Source of the DNA: JAABRU01 sp041390465
GTDB taxonomy: Bacteria > Desulfobacterota > Desulfobacteria > Desulfobacterales > Desulfococcaceae
Assembly: GCA_041390465.1 (NCBI GenBank)
Contig: JAWKPW010000013.1
Span: forward strand, 1 to 64,000
DNA: 64,000 nt
Direction of reading: 5' to 3'
Shown piece by piece: positions 44,183 to 52,731 of the stretch (position 1 is its first letter; every line of letters begins with the position of its first letter). Below the pieces are notes generated by a model. It was not told where the DNA came from. It searched no databases and worked only from the letters and a program-made list of their open reading frames with translations. The translations under genes and the position numbers were made by a program.

Positions 44183-44434
44183 ATGAACAACAGTCAGTTG
44201 CTGTGTTTGCGAAAAATGGCAGTCAATCAGAAAGGAATGATCCGTTCGGTAAAGGCCGAGGGGGAAATGGGACGGCGGATTCGGGATATGGGACTGGTTC
44301 CCAATACAGAAATCACGGTTGTGGGAAGAGCGCCCCTCAAAGACCCTGTGGCTTTGCGTCTGCGGGACTTCACCCTGTCTCTGCGCAACAATGAGGCGGA
44401 TTTCATTACTGTGGAAGTGTCCGGAGGTTATTGA
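44183..44434 (+). CDS. feoA: Ferrous iron transport protein A
   Basis: FeoA is a small SH3-like cytosolic protein needed for FeoB-dependent Fe2+ uptake. The 83-residue product keeps GRRIRDMGLVPNTEITVVG and ALRLRDFTLSLRNNEADFI-type blocks typical of FeoA. AGGAGA precedes the ATG with 8-base spacing. It ends 2 bases before feoB. Confidence 0.93.
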   Translation: MNNSQLLCLRKMAVNQKGMIRSVKAEGEMGRRIRDMGLVPNTEITVVGRAPLKDPVALRLRDFTLSLRNNEADFITVEVSGGY

Positions 44435-44436
44435 AT

Positions 44437-46611
44437 ATGCAGGAAAACCTGAATATCGCACTGGCAGGAAACCCCAACGCGGGAAAAACCACCATGTTCA
44501 ATGCCCTGACAGGTGCACGCCAGAGTGTGGGCAATTATCCGGGGGTTACTGTGGAAAAACGGGAAGGCCATATGCGCTGCAACGGCTTTATGCTCAATGT
44601 GGTGGATCTGCCCGGAACCTATTCCCTGACCGCCTACAGTCAGGAAGAACTGGTGGCCCGTGACTATCTGGTGAACGAACGTCCCCATGCGGTCATTGAC
44701 ATTGTGGATGCCAACAGTCTGGATCGCAACCTTTATCTTGCGGTTCAGTTCATGGAACTGGGAATTCCCCTGGTGCTGGCGCTGAATATGATGGATGAGG
44801 TGCGCAGAAGCGGAAAACGCATTGACACAAAAAAACTTTCACAACTGCTGCATATCCCTGTGGTGGAAACCGTGGCCCGCATCGGTGAGGGCAAACAGGA
44901 AATGATACAGGAGGCCGTGCGTTTTGCCAAAGAACGCAAAGGACAGTGGAAACCTCTGGAGATTTCCTACGGTCCGGATTTGGATCCCGTGCTTCTGGAT
45001 ATGACCCGCGTGATTCAGGAAGCCGGATTTTTTGCGGATCGTTATCCGGCCCGGTGGCTGGCCCTGAAATATCTGGAAGGGGATGTGCAAATCCGGAATC
45101 TGGCAGAGCAGTCCGGAGAGACAGGCAAAAAACTTGCGGAACTGGCTGAGAGAACCGAAAAACACTGCCGGGCCACGCTGGATGCATCGCCTGAGGCCAT
45201 TATTGCGGATTACCGTTACGGTTTTATTGCATCTGTCACCAAGCAGGGCGTAATCACCCGCACCGATCAGAAGGAGCGCATTGCCGTTTCCGACAAAATT
45301 GACCGGGTGCTGACGCAGCGCTTTTTGGGCCCTGCCCTGATGATCAGTGTGCTGTATGTCATGTTCCTTGTCACGTTTTCCATTGGAGAAATCCCCATGG
45401 GATGGGTGGAGGCTTTTTTTGCCTGGCTGTCTGAAACGGTCACGGCTTTGACCAATCCGGGACTCCTGCAGTCCCTGCTGGTGGACGGCATTATCGCGGG
45501 CGTGGGCGGGGTTCTGGGATTTGTTCCTTTGATTATGGTCATGTTTCTGGGCATTTCTTTTCTGGAAGACTCCGGTTACATGGCCCGCATGGCCTATATG
45601 ATGGATCGGGTGCTGCGCATCTTTGGGCTGCATGGATGTTCGGTCATGCCTTTCATTGTGTCCGGAGGCATTCCGGGCGGATGCGCAGTTCCCGGTGTCA
45701 TGGGCGCGCGCACGCTGCGAAGTCCCAAAGAGAAACTGGCCACTCTGCTTACCGCGCCTTTTATGCCCTGCGGTGCAAAGGTTCCTGTTTTTCTGCTGCT
45801 GAGTGCCGCATTTTTTGCCGGATCAGCCGCACAGGTGCTGTTCTGGATTACCATCGGTTCCTGGATGACAGCCCTGCTGGTGGCCTGGGTGCTGCGCAGT
45901 ACTGTCATCCGGGGAGAGGCCACCCCCTTTGTCATGGAACTGCCGCCTTACCGTCTGCCCACTCTCAAAGGCATCTGCATCCACACCTGGGAAAGAGCCT
46001 GGCAGTATATTCGCAAAGCCGGAACCTTTATTCTGGCCATTTCCATTCTTATCTGGGCTGCCATGACCTTTCCCTCTCTGCCGGAACAGGAAGCGGCGCG
46101 GTTTGAAAAAGAAAGGGAAATTCTTGCCGCGCAGATGGCACAGGATCAGACCCGGAAAGAGGAACTGGAGGCACAGATTGCAGATATCAGCAATGCAGAG
46201 GCACAGGCTGCCTTGAAACATTCTCTGGCAGGAAGACTCGGAACCGCCCTGGAGCCCGTCAGTCAACTGGCCGGGTTTGACTGGCGCACCAATATTGCGC
46301 TCATCGGCGGTGTTGCCGCCAAAGAGGTGATTGTTTCCACCATGGGAACAGCCTATGCAATGGGCAGCACGGATGCGGAAGAATCTGAAGGACTTTCCCA
46401 AAGACTGAAAAATGATCCCCGGTGGACCACGCTCAGCGCCATATCCCTGATCATCTTTGTCATGCTGTATTCCCCCTGTTTTGTGACCATTGTCACCATG
46501 GCCAAAGAATCCTCATGGAAATGGGCGGCCTTCAGCATGGTTTATACCACAGTGCTGGCCTTTGCCCTGGCCGCAGGGGTTTATCAGGCAGGAAAATTCC
46601 TTTTCTACTGA
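44437..46611 (+). CDS. feoB: Ferrous iron transport protein B
   Basis: Inner-membrane Fe2+ transporter with an N-terminal GTPase. G1 is GNPNAGKTTMF (residues ~10-20), the G3 motif is in VDLPGTYSL, and G4 is NMMD in ALNMMDEVRRSG. Then come the helical spacer (EEEE-like KRIDTKKLSQ) and about 10 membrane segments with the Cys-bearing SVMPFIVSGGIPGGCAVP and LLTAPFMPCGAKVPVF gate-type motifs. The ATG at 44437 has GGAGG 9 bases upstream; a TTG six bases earlier is rejected. The product has 724 residues, within the family range. It is followed by a possible terminator. Confidence 0.95.
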   Translation: MQENLNIALAGNPNAGKTTMFNALTGARQSVGNYPGVTVEKREGHMRCNGFMLNVVDLPGTYSLTAYSQEELVARDYLVNERPHAVIDIVDANSLDRNLYLAVQFMELGIPLVLALNMMDEVRRSGKRIDTKKLSQLLHIPVVETVARIGEGKQEMIQEAVRFAKERKGQWKPLEISYGPDLDPVLLDMTRVIQEAGFFADRYPARWLALKYLEGDVQIRNLAEQSGETGKKLAELAERTEKHCRATLDASPEAIIADYRYGFIASVTKQGVITRTDQKERIAVSDKIDRVLTQRFLGPALMISVLYVMFLVTFSIGEIPMGWVEAFFAWLSETVTALTNPGLLQSLLVDGIIAGVGGVLGFVPLIMVMFLGISFLEDSGYMARMAYMMDRVLRIFGLHGCSVMPFIVSGGIPGGCAVPGVMGARTLRSPKEKLATLLTAPFMPCGAKVPVFLLLSAAFFAGSAAQVLFWITIGSWMTALLVAWVLRSTVIRGEATPFVMELPPYRLPTLKGICIHTWERAWQYIRKAGTFILAISILIWAAMTFPSLPEQEAARFEKEREILAAQMAQDQTRKEELEAQIADISNAEAQAALKHSLAGRLGTALEPVSQLAGFDWRTNIALIGGVAAKEVIVSTMGTAYAMGSTDAEESEGLSQRLKNDPRWTTLSAISLIIFVMLYSPCFVTIVTMAKESSWKWAAFSMVYTTVLAFALAAGVYQAGKFLFY

Positions 46612-46666
46612 ATGCCTTTGTGAAACAGGGGTTCAAACCGGCTGAGAAGTTTCTGCTCTCCGTCAT

Positions 46667-46691
46667 CATTTCCCCCTTTTTCAAAGGGGGA
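46667..46691. terminator. Hairpin after feoB
   Basis: TTTCCCCCTTTTTCAAAGGGGGAAA: TTTCCCCCTTT pairs with AAAGGGGGAAA. No long U-run follows on the plus strand, so it may act as a weak terminator or belong to the same repeat type as the element at 17426-17547. Confidence 0.5.
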
Positions 46692-46789
46692 AATCCGGAA
46701 CAGAACGTAACAGCACGGCCTCCTGAAAAGGGGCAGAAAGCAAAATTCCGGAAGCCCCTTTATCCCCTCTCAGGAGGGAAATCTCCGGA

Positions 46790-47581
46790 TCATGCAGGTG
46801 GTTTCAATGCTCTGATATATGCCGGAAAGACAATATCCTCAGCTCCCCTGCCGATATTCCAGCTTTGAATGATTTCACGGCTCTGAGGCTTTGGCCGGAT
46901 GGAAATATTCTGAAATCCCAGACTCCCGAGAATCTGTTTCACCTCATCGGGTGAAATGGCTCCGGCAACTCAGCCGGTATAGGCGGCAGGACTGTTTCTC
47001 AGTTCTTCGGGAATCTCAGCGGATCGCAGCACATCTGAAATCGCGATCCTGCCTCCGGGTTTGAGAACCCGGAAGATTTCCCTGAAAACCGATGTCTTGG
47101 AAGGTGAAAGATTGATGACGCAGTTGGAAATCACCACATCCGCCCATTTGTCATCAATCGGAAGATGCTCAATTTCCGCCTGACGGAATTCCGCATTGCA
47201 CACAGCCATTTTCCGGGCATTTGTCTTTGCTTTTTCAATCATCTCAGGGGTCATGTCCACACCAATCACCCTGCCTTTGCTTCCGACCTGTCTTGCGGCC
47301 AGAAAAGCATCAAATCCCGCGCCGGAACCCAAATCCACAACCTGCTCTCCCGGTTTTATTTCCGCAATGGAAAGGGGATTTCCGCATCCAAGTCCCAGAT
47401 TGGCTGTGCCTGCGCCTATGGACAGTTCTTCTGCTGAATAATCGAGTTTTCTGCCCAAATCCGCAAGGTTCATCAATACCGGAGAAGAAGTGCAGCAGCC
47501 CTCTCCGCAGCCTGTGTTCCGAGCAACTTTGCCGTATTTTTCCCTGACCATCAGTTTGATGCTGTCTTTGCACGATTCCAT
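46790..47581 (-). CDS. arsM: Arsenite methyltransferase ArsM, selenocysteine-containing
   Basis: A SAM-dependent As(III) methyltransferase (263 residues with Sec). The SAM site is EQVVDLGSGAGFDAFLAAR. Two of the usual three reactive Cys are seen: GCGEGCCTSS early and ISNCVINLSPSK. At the third conserved Cys position, after NSPAAYTG, the frame meets TGA (46972-46970) and then continues VAGAISPDEVKQILGSLGF and IRPKPQSREIIQSW to the natural C-terminus FPAYIRALKPPA and a TGA stop. Relatives read Cys there (GCVAGA), so the UGA is best read as Sec. A hairpin typical of SECIS follows. The start ATG (47581) has AAGGG upstream. It follows the metal-efflux/MauE and rhodanese genes, so arsenic handling fits. 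Annotation that stops at the UGA would give a false 203-residue product. Confidence 0.85.
46937..46956 (-). promoter_or_regulatory. Candidate SECIS hairpin of arsM
   Basis: On the coding strand TTTCACC and GGTGAAA form a perfect 7-bp stem with the loop CGATGA. The loop begins 21 bases after the UGA, within the range expected for bacterial SECIS elements, and has a G at its second position. Confidence 0.6.
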
Positions 47582-47693
47582 AATTTTTCCCTTTAATTTC
47601 CGCACTCCTCCGGATCAGGTGCAACCTGTATTAAATCAATGGAGAATCGGTATGACAGGAAAATGCAAAAGGATTTGCTTTCAGCAAAAGCGC

Positions 47694-49232
47694 TTATCCT
47701 TTCGCATGGGGTTCTGTGCCACGATGAGCTTTGTGCGCTTCCCTGTGCCCTTGATTTTTCTGCATGAGAAAAACAGACACACCTGCTGCCAGCATCACAC
47801 TGTCCAGCACAATTGTGGAAATCATATCCCATTTGTCAGCAGCCTCAGTGCCTGGTGACTCAAAACATCCGCAGTGAATGTTGAGTCCCCGTGAAATGTT
47901 GAATGCAGTCGCGGCAATAAAAACAATCAGCATCCCATTGATCACGCTCATCGCGCCCGGTGTCCAGAAATTGAAAACCAGGCACAGCCCGGCCAGAACT
48001 TCAATCACGGGCAGCGCAATTGCCGTAAGATTGATCAACTGATCCGGCAGGATCTGATAATTGTAAACCGCCTCGGCAAAGGCTTTGGGCTCCATGATTT
48101 TATGCAGGCTGGCATAAATGAAGGTAAGGCCAAGCACTATCCGCAAAACCGCAGTGAACTGTTTTTTCATCTTTTCCTTCCTGTGGGCAGATTCACCATG
48201 ATGATGTCTGTTTCCTGATGTTTCCGTTTGGTCTGCCGGACTGCCGTTGCAGGACATTTCACACAGCACCCCGCCTTTGCCGCAGTCAGCGGTTTCAAAC
48301 TGGAGAACCGCATGATCAATGCCAAACACATGGCTGAGTTTTTCCCGGATTGTCTGCGCGAGTTTCTCCGTGCCACTGAGCATCTGATCCGCCACCACCA
48401 CATGCGCGGAAAAGGCAATGCCGGTTCCCGCGTGCCAGGCATGCAGGTAATGCGCGCCGCAGACCTCCGGCACTTCCTCAATTTTTTTCTGCACATCCAT
48501 CAGATCAATGTGCACCGGAGTGGCATTCATCAGAACCGTAACCGCCTCTTTGAGGACAGTCCAGCAGTTCTTCAGAATGAAAACCACTATCAGCAGGGAA
48601 AAAAGCGGATCCAGCCAGTACCAGGGTCTGAACATCAGAATCAGACCGCTGACAAGCACGGCCACAGAAGTGAACAGATCGCCCATCATGTGCAGAAACG
48701 CGCCCCGCACATTCAGACTGTGTTCTGCATCTTTATGGAGCAGCCATGCTGACAGTCCATTTCCCGCAACCCCGATGGCTGCAATCCACATGACCAGTTC
48801 TCCCATGACCGGCTGGGGATGCAGAAACCGTTCCGCTGCCTCCCGGATGATAAACAGGGATACAGCCGTCAGGATCATCACGTTGAACAGCGCAGCCAGC
48901 ACCTCAGCCCTGCGGTATCCGAAACTGTGGGAAAGGGAAACGCCCTTCTGCCCAATCCGAAAGGCAAAATAGGCAATGAGGATGGCAGTGAAGTCACTGA
49001 AATTGTGCACTGCATCGGAAATGAGTGCCACACTGTGGGCATAGAGCCCCCCGATAATCTGCGCGCTGGGAATGACAAAATTCAGCAGCAGCGTAATCAG
49101 CAGCCGGGAACCTCCGGTGTCTGCGACTGATGCGGTGTGATTATGATTATGCCCCCGACATTCATGGCTGTGCAGATGCGCATGTGCATCTGCATGGGAA
49201 CAGCATGGAACAGAATGCGCCTGATCGCTCAT
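47694..49232 (-). CDS. Cation diffusion facilitator fused to a MauE/DoxX-type membrane protein
   Basis: About 512 residues. The N-terminal ~350 form a CDF-family divalent-metal efflux transporter, with a His-rich N-terminus (HADAHAHLHSHE), six membrane segments and metal-site residues in SDAVHNFSDFTAILIAY and FLHMMGDLFTSVAVL. A His-rich linker leads to four membrane helices of the MauE/DoxX type with LRIVLGLTFIYASLHK and NIHCGCFESPGT. The start (49232) has GGAGG upstream and overlaps the rhodanese stop by 4 bases. An internal ATG at 48170 has its own AAGGAAAAG site just before the MauE-like part, so this part may also be translated separately. The role is probably zinc or related metal efflux combined with a redox function. 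Confidence 0.82.
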   Translation of the reverse strand: MSDQAHSVPCCSHADAHAHLHSHECRGHNHNHTASVADTGGSRLLITLLLNFVIPSAQIIGGLYAHSVALISDAVHNFSDFTAILIAYFAFRIGQKGVSLSHSFGYRRAEVLAALFNVMILTAVSLFIIREAAERFLHPQPVMGELVMWIAAIGVAGNGLSAWLLHKDAEHSLNVRGAFLHMMGDLFTSVAVLVSGLILMFRPWYWLDPLFSLLIVVFILKNCWTVLKEAVTVLMNATPVHIDLMDVQKKIEEVPEVCGAHYLHAWHAGTGIAFSAHVVVADQMLSGTEKLAQTIREKLSHVFGIDHAVLQFETADCGKGGVLCEMSCNGSPADQTETSGNRHHHGESAHRKEKMKKQFTAVLRIVLGLTFIYASLHKIMEPKAFAEAVYNYQILPDQLINLTAIALPVIEVLAGLCLVFNFWTPGAMSVINGMLIVFIAATAFNISRGLNIHCGCFESPGTEAADKWDMISTIVLDSVMLAAGVSVFLMQKNQGHREAHKAHRGTEPHAKG

Positions 49233-49732
49233 GGTGTTCCTCCGACTGCAACCGGCTGCCCCATGTTTTTCCACACACTCCAGCCGTTGACCAGCACCCG
49301 GACATTGGAAAATCCCATTTCAATCAGGGCACGGGCCAAATCTTTGCTCAGCTCGCAGGTTTCCCCTTCGCAGTAGGTGACAATCACCCTGTCTTCCGGA
49401 ATATCCGGCATGATTCGCTCAAAGTGCGTGTCAAATTCCTGCCAGGGCAGATTCAGCGCGCCCTGAATATGTCCGGCCTGATAATCGTCGGCAGACCGGG
49501 CATCCAGAAAAAACACTTTTCCGCTTTCAAAAAGGCTTTTGGCCTGTTCCGGCGGAATAACCAGGCTTTCTCCGCTTCTGTCTGTAATCCGGGCTTCCGG
49601 TGACCAGTCCCCCACCAGAGGAAGGCCCTGGGATCTGAACTGGTTGATTCCCAGCGAAATCACAAGACCGATCAGTGCAATTGCCGCTGCCTGCCACAAT
49701 GCCCTGCGGATAAGTGTCTGTTCAAGTGCCAT
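49229..49732 (-). CDS. Membrane-anchored rhodanese-domain protein
   Basis: A 167-residue protein with one N-terminal membrane helix (WQAAAIALIGLVISLGINQF) and a rhodanese domain facing out. The domain shows VFFLDARSADDYQAGHIQGA and the active-loop Cys in VIVTYCEGETCELSKDLAR. Sulfane-sulfur transfer is the usual role. The start at 49732 has AAAGG about 10 bases upstream; ATG 49750 is an alternative. Its stop overlaps the CDF-MauE start by ATGA, and rhodanese plus MauE-type proteins are commonly paired, so the two work together. Confidence 0.82.
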   Translation of the reverse strand: MALEQTLIRRALWQAAAIALIGLVISLGINQFRSQGLPLVGDWSPEARITDRSGESLVIPPEQAKSLFESGKVFFLDARSADDYQAGHIQGALNLPWQEFDTHFERIMPDIPEDRVIVTYCEGETCELSKDLARALIEMGFSNVRVLVNGWSVWKNMGQPVAVGGTP

Positions 49733-50174
49733 AAAAAAAATGCCTTTCATAACCTGATGTTGATATAAAAACAATTTCTTGTCGGGAAAATGGCCATCCG
49801 GTTCTGTCTCCACACGCGACCTGCCCTGTGTCCAAATGCTGCCAATTTTTCCCTCATTGTTCCTTCTGCCGCTTATTTCCGTCAGAAGTGTAAATGTATT
49901 CAAGGATAATTGATATGTCAAACAATTTTCTGCCTGTCCTGTTCCTGCGGAAAGTGTACAGACCGGTTCCTGTCAGAGATGTGAAAAAGTTTTTTTGATG
50001 GGGAGGTATGTCAGACTGTGTTTCAAAAAAATTTCTTCCGGACCTTCTCCTCTGTCCGTTTCCGGTTTGTCCGGGTAATCTTTTTTTCATATCCCTGTCT
50101 GCGGTTTTGTATTGACTTACTGTTACACATAAGGATAAACAGAAACCTGCAAAAAAACAGACAGGGAGACAAAT

Positions 50175-50918
50175 ATGCGCGTATATATCGGTTTTGATGA
50201 TACAGATGTCATAAATTCTGACAGAGGCACAGGAAAACTGGCCCGGTGGTTTGAAAGTCTGCTTCCGGAAGAATGCCGGTTATGGGGCGTGGTCCGCCAG
50301 CAACTGCTTGTGCATCCGGATATTCCCTTTACCTCCCATAACAGTGCCGCGTGTGTCATTGTGGATACACAAAACGGTGACGGACTCAGGGAACTGATTG
50401 ACCGGGCAGCCCGGCATGTGGAAAACCATGCGCTGGAAGGCAGTGATCCCGGTCTTTGCGTGGCAGGCGAAGGCCATCCCGGACTTTCGGAACTGATGGA
50501 ATTCGGGCTGTCCTGCACCCGATCTGTCCGAACACAGAAAGATGCAATCCGTGCCTCTTCCGGTGCCCATCTCAGCGCACACGGCGGCACGGATGACGGC
50601 ATTATCGGCGCAGCCGCGGCTGTGGGGCTGACTGCTTCCGGCTGGAGCGGACGTTTTATCGAATTCGGTATGCTGCGCAATTTTCCCTCAGAAATTTCCG
50701 TTGCCGATCTCCATGCCCGGAACATCCGGGTGGTTTCCCTTGACCGGGATGCCAGCATTCCCTCGCCGCAGGACAGAGTTCTCACCAAAAACTGGGTGCG
50801 TCCCCGGCTTTTCGGAGCCCGGCCTGTGCTTATGGTAAATCCCTGCGGCCCGGGACTGTGGGAAAATATCAGTGAAAAGCGGAAGAAAATACAGCATTCC
50901 CTGCCGGTTCCGGCATAA
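50175..50918 (+). CDS. TiaS-like N-terminal domain protein of unknown function
   Basis: A soluble 247-residue protein with the N-terminal motif VYIGFDDTD, then RGTGKLARWFE, reminiscent of the N-terminal domain of archaeal TiaS (tRNA-Ile2 agmatinylcytidine synthetase). A GTDDGIIGAAAAVGLTAS segment follows. The rest of TiaS, including its OB-fold and zinc ribbon, is not present. The substrate is unknown. GGGAG precedes the ATG. It stands alone on the plus strand; a family B palindrome starts at its stop codon. Confidence 0.6.
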   Translation: MRVYIGFDDTDVINSDRGTGKLARWFESLLPEECRLWGVVRQQLLVHPDIPFTSHNSAACVIVDTQNGDGLRELIDRAARHVENHALEGSDPGLCVAGEGHPGLSELMEFGLSCTRSVRTQKDAIRASSGAHLSAHGGTDDGIIGAAAAVGLTASGWSGRFIEFGMLRNFPSEISVADLHARNIRVVSLDRDASIPSPQDRVLTKNWVRPRLFGARPVLMVNPCGPGLWENISEKRKKIQHSLPVPA

Positions 50919-51049
50919 TACCGATTCTCCTTTGAAATTTTAACCGCAAAGAAGGCACAAAGGACAAAAAAAACGGACAGCACGGTTCAAAATCTGCGGA
51001 GAACCGGCTTTGCCTTCCGCAGCGTATGGTTTCAGCAGAGAATTGGTAT
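50918..51049. repeat. Family B palindrome with an inserted segment
   Basis: ATACCGATTCTCCTTTGAAA (50918) and GCAGAGAATTGGTAT (ends 51049) are the two family B arms, separated by about 95 bases of unrelated sequence. The inserted segment starts GCAAAGAAGGCACAAAGGAC. Confidence 0.55.
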
Positions 51050-51052
51050 AAG

Positions 51053-51433
51053 TCATCCCGCGCTGCTTCGGAACATGGCGATAAAATTTTGCAGTTTCCG
51101 GCTTATGCTTTCCATATATTCAATCCAGAGAACAAGCAGTTCTCTTCCATCGGGCGTAATTGCATACATGCGTTTGGCAGGCCCTGTTCCGTCTGTCTCC
51201 CATTGAGAACTTACCAGCCCGTCTTCCTCCATCTGCCGGAGATGACGGTAGATCATTCCGGGCGGAGCCTGTCCTTCCACAAAACCGAAATTCTGAATAT
51301 CCTTGATCAGTTCGTATCCATAGGAAGGTTTGATCCGCAACGCCAGAAGGATGGAAGGCTGAATATACCGATCCTGTTTCCCGGATCCCGGCGTGTTTAT
51401 ATTTTTCTGATCCATAGTTATTTGTCTTGACAT
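51053..51433 (-). CDS. PadR-family transcriptional regulator
   Basis: A 126-residue PadR-type winged-helix repressor. It shows PSILLALRIKPSYGYELIKD, then APPGMIYRHLRQMEEDGLVS-like recognition helix, and GPAKRMYAITPDGRELL. A short C-terminal dimerisation segment follows. The start is uncertain: ATG 51433 overlaps the operator, ATG 51415 gives MDQKNINTPGSGK. It is divergent to the 73-residue gene at 51496 and shares an operator with it, so it likely represses that gene and itself. Confidence 0.88.
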   Translation of the reverse strand: MSRQITMDQKNINTPGSGKQDRYIQPSILLALRIKPSYGYELIKDIQNFGFVEGQAPPGMIYRHLRQMEEDGLVSSQWETDGTGPAKRMYAITPDGRELLVLWIEYMESISRKLQNFIAMFRSSAG

Positions 51434-51455
51434 ATATCCTTAAAGGATATATGTT
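51427..51455 (+). promoter_or_regulatory. Promoter and PadR operator for the 73-residue gene
   Basis: TTGACA (51427-51432), 17-base spacer, TATGTT (51450-51455). The perfect 12-bp inverted repeat ACATATATCCTT/AAGGATATATGT (51430-51454, one central base) fills the space between the hexamers. A repressor bound there would block RNA polymerase. Confidence 0.75.
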
Positions 51456-51495
51456 ATCTTAAAAAAATATCAACCCATCACAAAAGGAGGGCCCC

Positions 51496-51717
51496 ATGAG
51501 TGCAACCGTATTTGTCCGTGAAAGACGCAAGATCGAAAAAGGCGAAAAAAAGCCCCGTTACCGCGTTGTGGGTGTCAGCGGCGGCGATCTGAAAATTTAT
51601 GTTCAGCATATCCGCAAAAAGGAGCTGGAGCAGATCTGCAATGCCACAGGTGCAAAACTTGTGTTCCTTGATGCAGGAGATGGCACAGGTGACGGAGGCG
51701 GCAGACAGAAATCCTGA
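51496..51717 (+). CDS. Small protein of unknown function, probable PadR target
   Basis: Not a recognised family. A 73-residue protein, mostly soluble and basic, with MSATVFVRERRKIEKGEKKP and KIYVQHIRKKELEQICNATG, and an acidic Gly-rich C-terminus (DAGDGTGDGGG). AAAGGAGG is well placed before the ATG. A hairpin of family A follows 30 bases after its stop. It is driven by a promoter overlapped by the PadR operator, so it is probably the regulated target of that repressor. Confidence 0.65.
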   Translation: MSATVFVRERRKIEKGEKKPRYRVVGVSGGDLKIYVQHIRKKELEQICNATGAKLVFLDAGDGTGDGGGRQKS

Positions 51718-51746
51718 TATATGAAAACATTGTTTCTGAGCATATG

Positions 51747-51779
51747 AAAAACTGAATTTTTCAAAAAATTCAGTTTTTT
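51747..51779. repeat. Dispersed hairpin, family A copy 5 (variant core)
   Basis: AAAAACTGAATTTTT, C loop, AAAAAATTCAGTTTTTT. The core is ACTGAATT rather than ACCGGATT. It sits 30 bases after the PadR-target stop codon and is suited to end transcription. Confidence 0.75.
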
Positions 51780-51882
51780 AAATGCGCATCCGTTCTGCAA
51801 AAAACAGGCTGTTCATGTGTCAGACTGAAGCGGTGGGCAAATCCGCTGCATCTGCCCACCCTGAAAAAATTTTTTTTCCTGC

Positions 51883-52731
51883 CTATTCCTTATAAATAAT
51901 GGTTCCCACATGTTCACCCGCAAGGGCTTTGAGAATATGATCCGGATGATGCAGCGCATCAATGATCTGAAGCTGTTTTAAGCACTTGGCTCTTTGCAGC
52001 AGGGTCAGAACCGGCCGTTCGATAATCAGATCATCCAAATCCAGTTCCAGCAGCTCCTTTGCAGAAATCCGGTCAAAAAAACGGAGTTTGGATGCATCCC
52101 CCTTTTTCGGATCGCTTTCAAACAGCCCTTTCTCATCCTTGAGAAAGATCAGAGAACGCGCACCAATGTTCTCGGCCAGCAGAAAGGCTCCGCAGTCGGT
52201 GCGGTGCGGCGGAATGGAACCGATTTCCGCAGGATGTTCAAAAAATCCGTAAGGAGGAATGCCGTAGGTGATGGGAAGATAACCCAGACGGCAGAACATG
52301 GTCAACTGTTCCAGGTTGTCGCCGTGACCGATCTTCACACCGCCGTGCTTGGAAAGCAGAACCGAAAGCATTTCCGCATTCTGCCAGGAAACCTTGTCCC
52401 CCAGTTTGGAAAGCACGCCTGTGGGCATTCCCAGATCAATCCCGATATTATAGACATGCCGCGCGCGCGTGCCTCCTCCGGTCATCAGCAGGATTTTGTA
52501 TTTTTCTTTGGCTTCGATGAGCACATCCAGAATCGGAAAAAGGGCTTTGCCCCCGCGATCCATAATGCTCTGGCCCCCGATTTTCAGCACATTGATATCC
52601 GGATGCATCCGGAAGTATTCCTGCGCTTCTGTGCGCTTGAGAAATTCTTTGCTGACAAGAGATTCTCCCATAAGCGGAGACTCAATATGCAGACGTCCGG
52701 TCTGACTTTCCTCTTTGACAAGTTTGCCCAT
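51883..52731 (-). CDS. Molybdenum storage protein-like nucleotide kinase-fold protein
   Basis: A 282-residue member of the amino-acid/UMP kinase fold resembling molybdenum storage protein subunits (MosA/MosB), which bind ATP and polymolybdate clusters. Recognised blocks are NVLKIGGQSIMDRGGKALFP, LLMTGGGTRARHVYNIG, SIPPHRTDCGAFLLAENIGA, IFLKDEKGLFESDP and ALAGEHVGTIIY. It is about the length of MosB. No second subunit is adjacent, so it may be a homo-oligomer or the partner lies elsewhere. AAAGGG precedes the ATG. It lies upstream of none of the usual molybdate transporters. Confidence 0.82.
   Translation of the reverse strand: MGKLVKEESQTGRLHIESPLMGESLVSKEFLKRTEAQEYFRMHPDINVLKIGGQSIMDRGGKALFPILDVLIEAKEKYKILLMTGGGTRARHVYNIGIDLGMPTGVLSKLGDKVSWQNAEMLSVLLSKHGGVKIGHGDNLEQLTMFCRLGYLPITYGIPPYGFFEHPAEIGSIPPHRTDCGAFLLAENIGARSLIFLKDEKGLFESDPKKGDASKLRFFDRISAKELLELDLDDLIIERPVLTLLQRAKCLKQLQIIDALHHPDHILKALAGEHVGTIIYKE

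Noticed and set aside
46970..47605. ArsM ended at the first UGA as a 203-211-residue protein
   Set aside because: The frame continues with conserved C-terminal ArsM sequence, and the UGA aligns with a conserved Cys.
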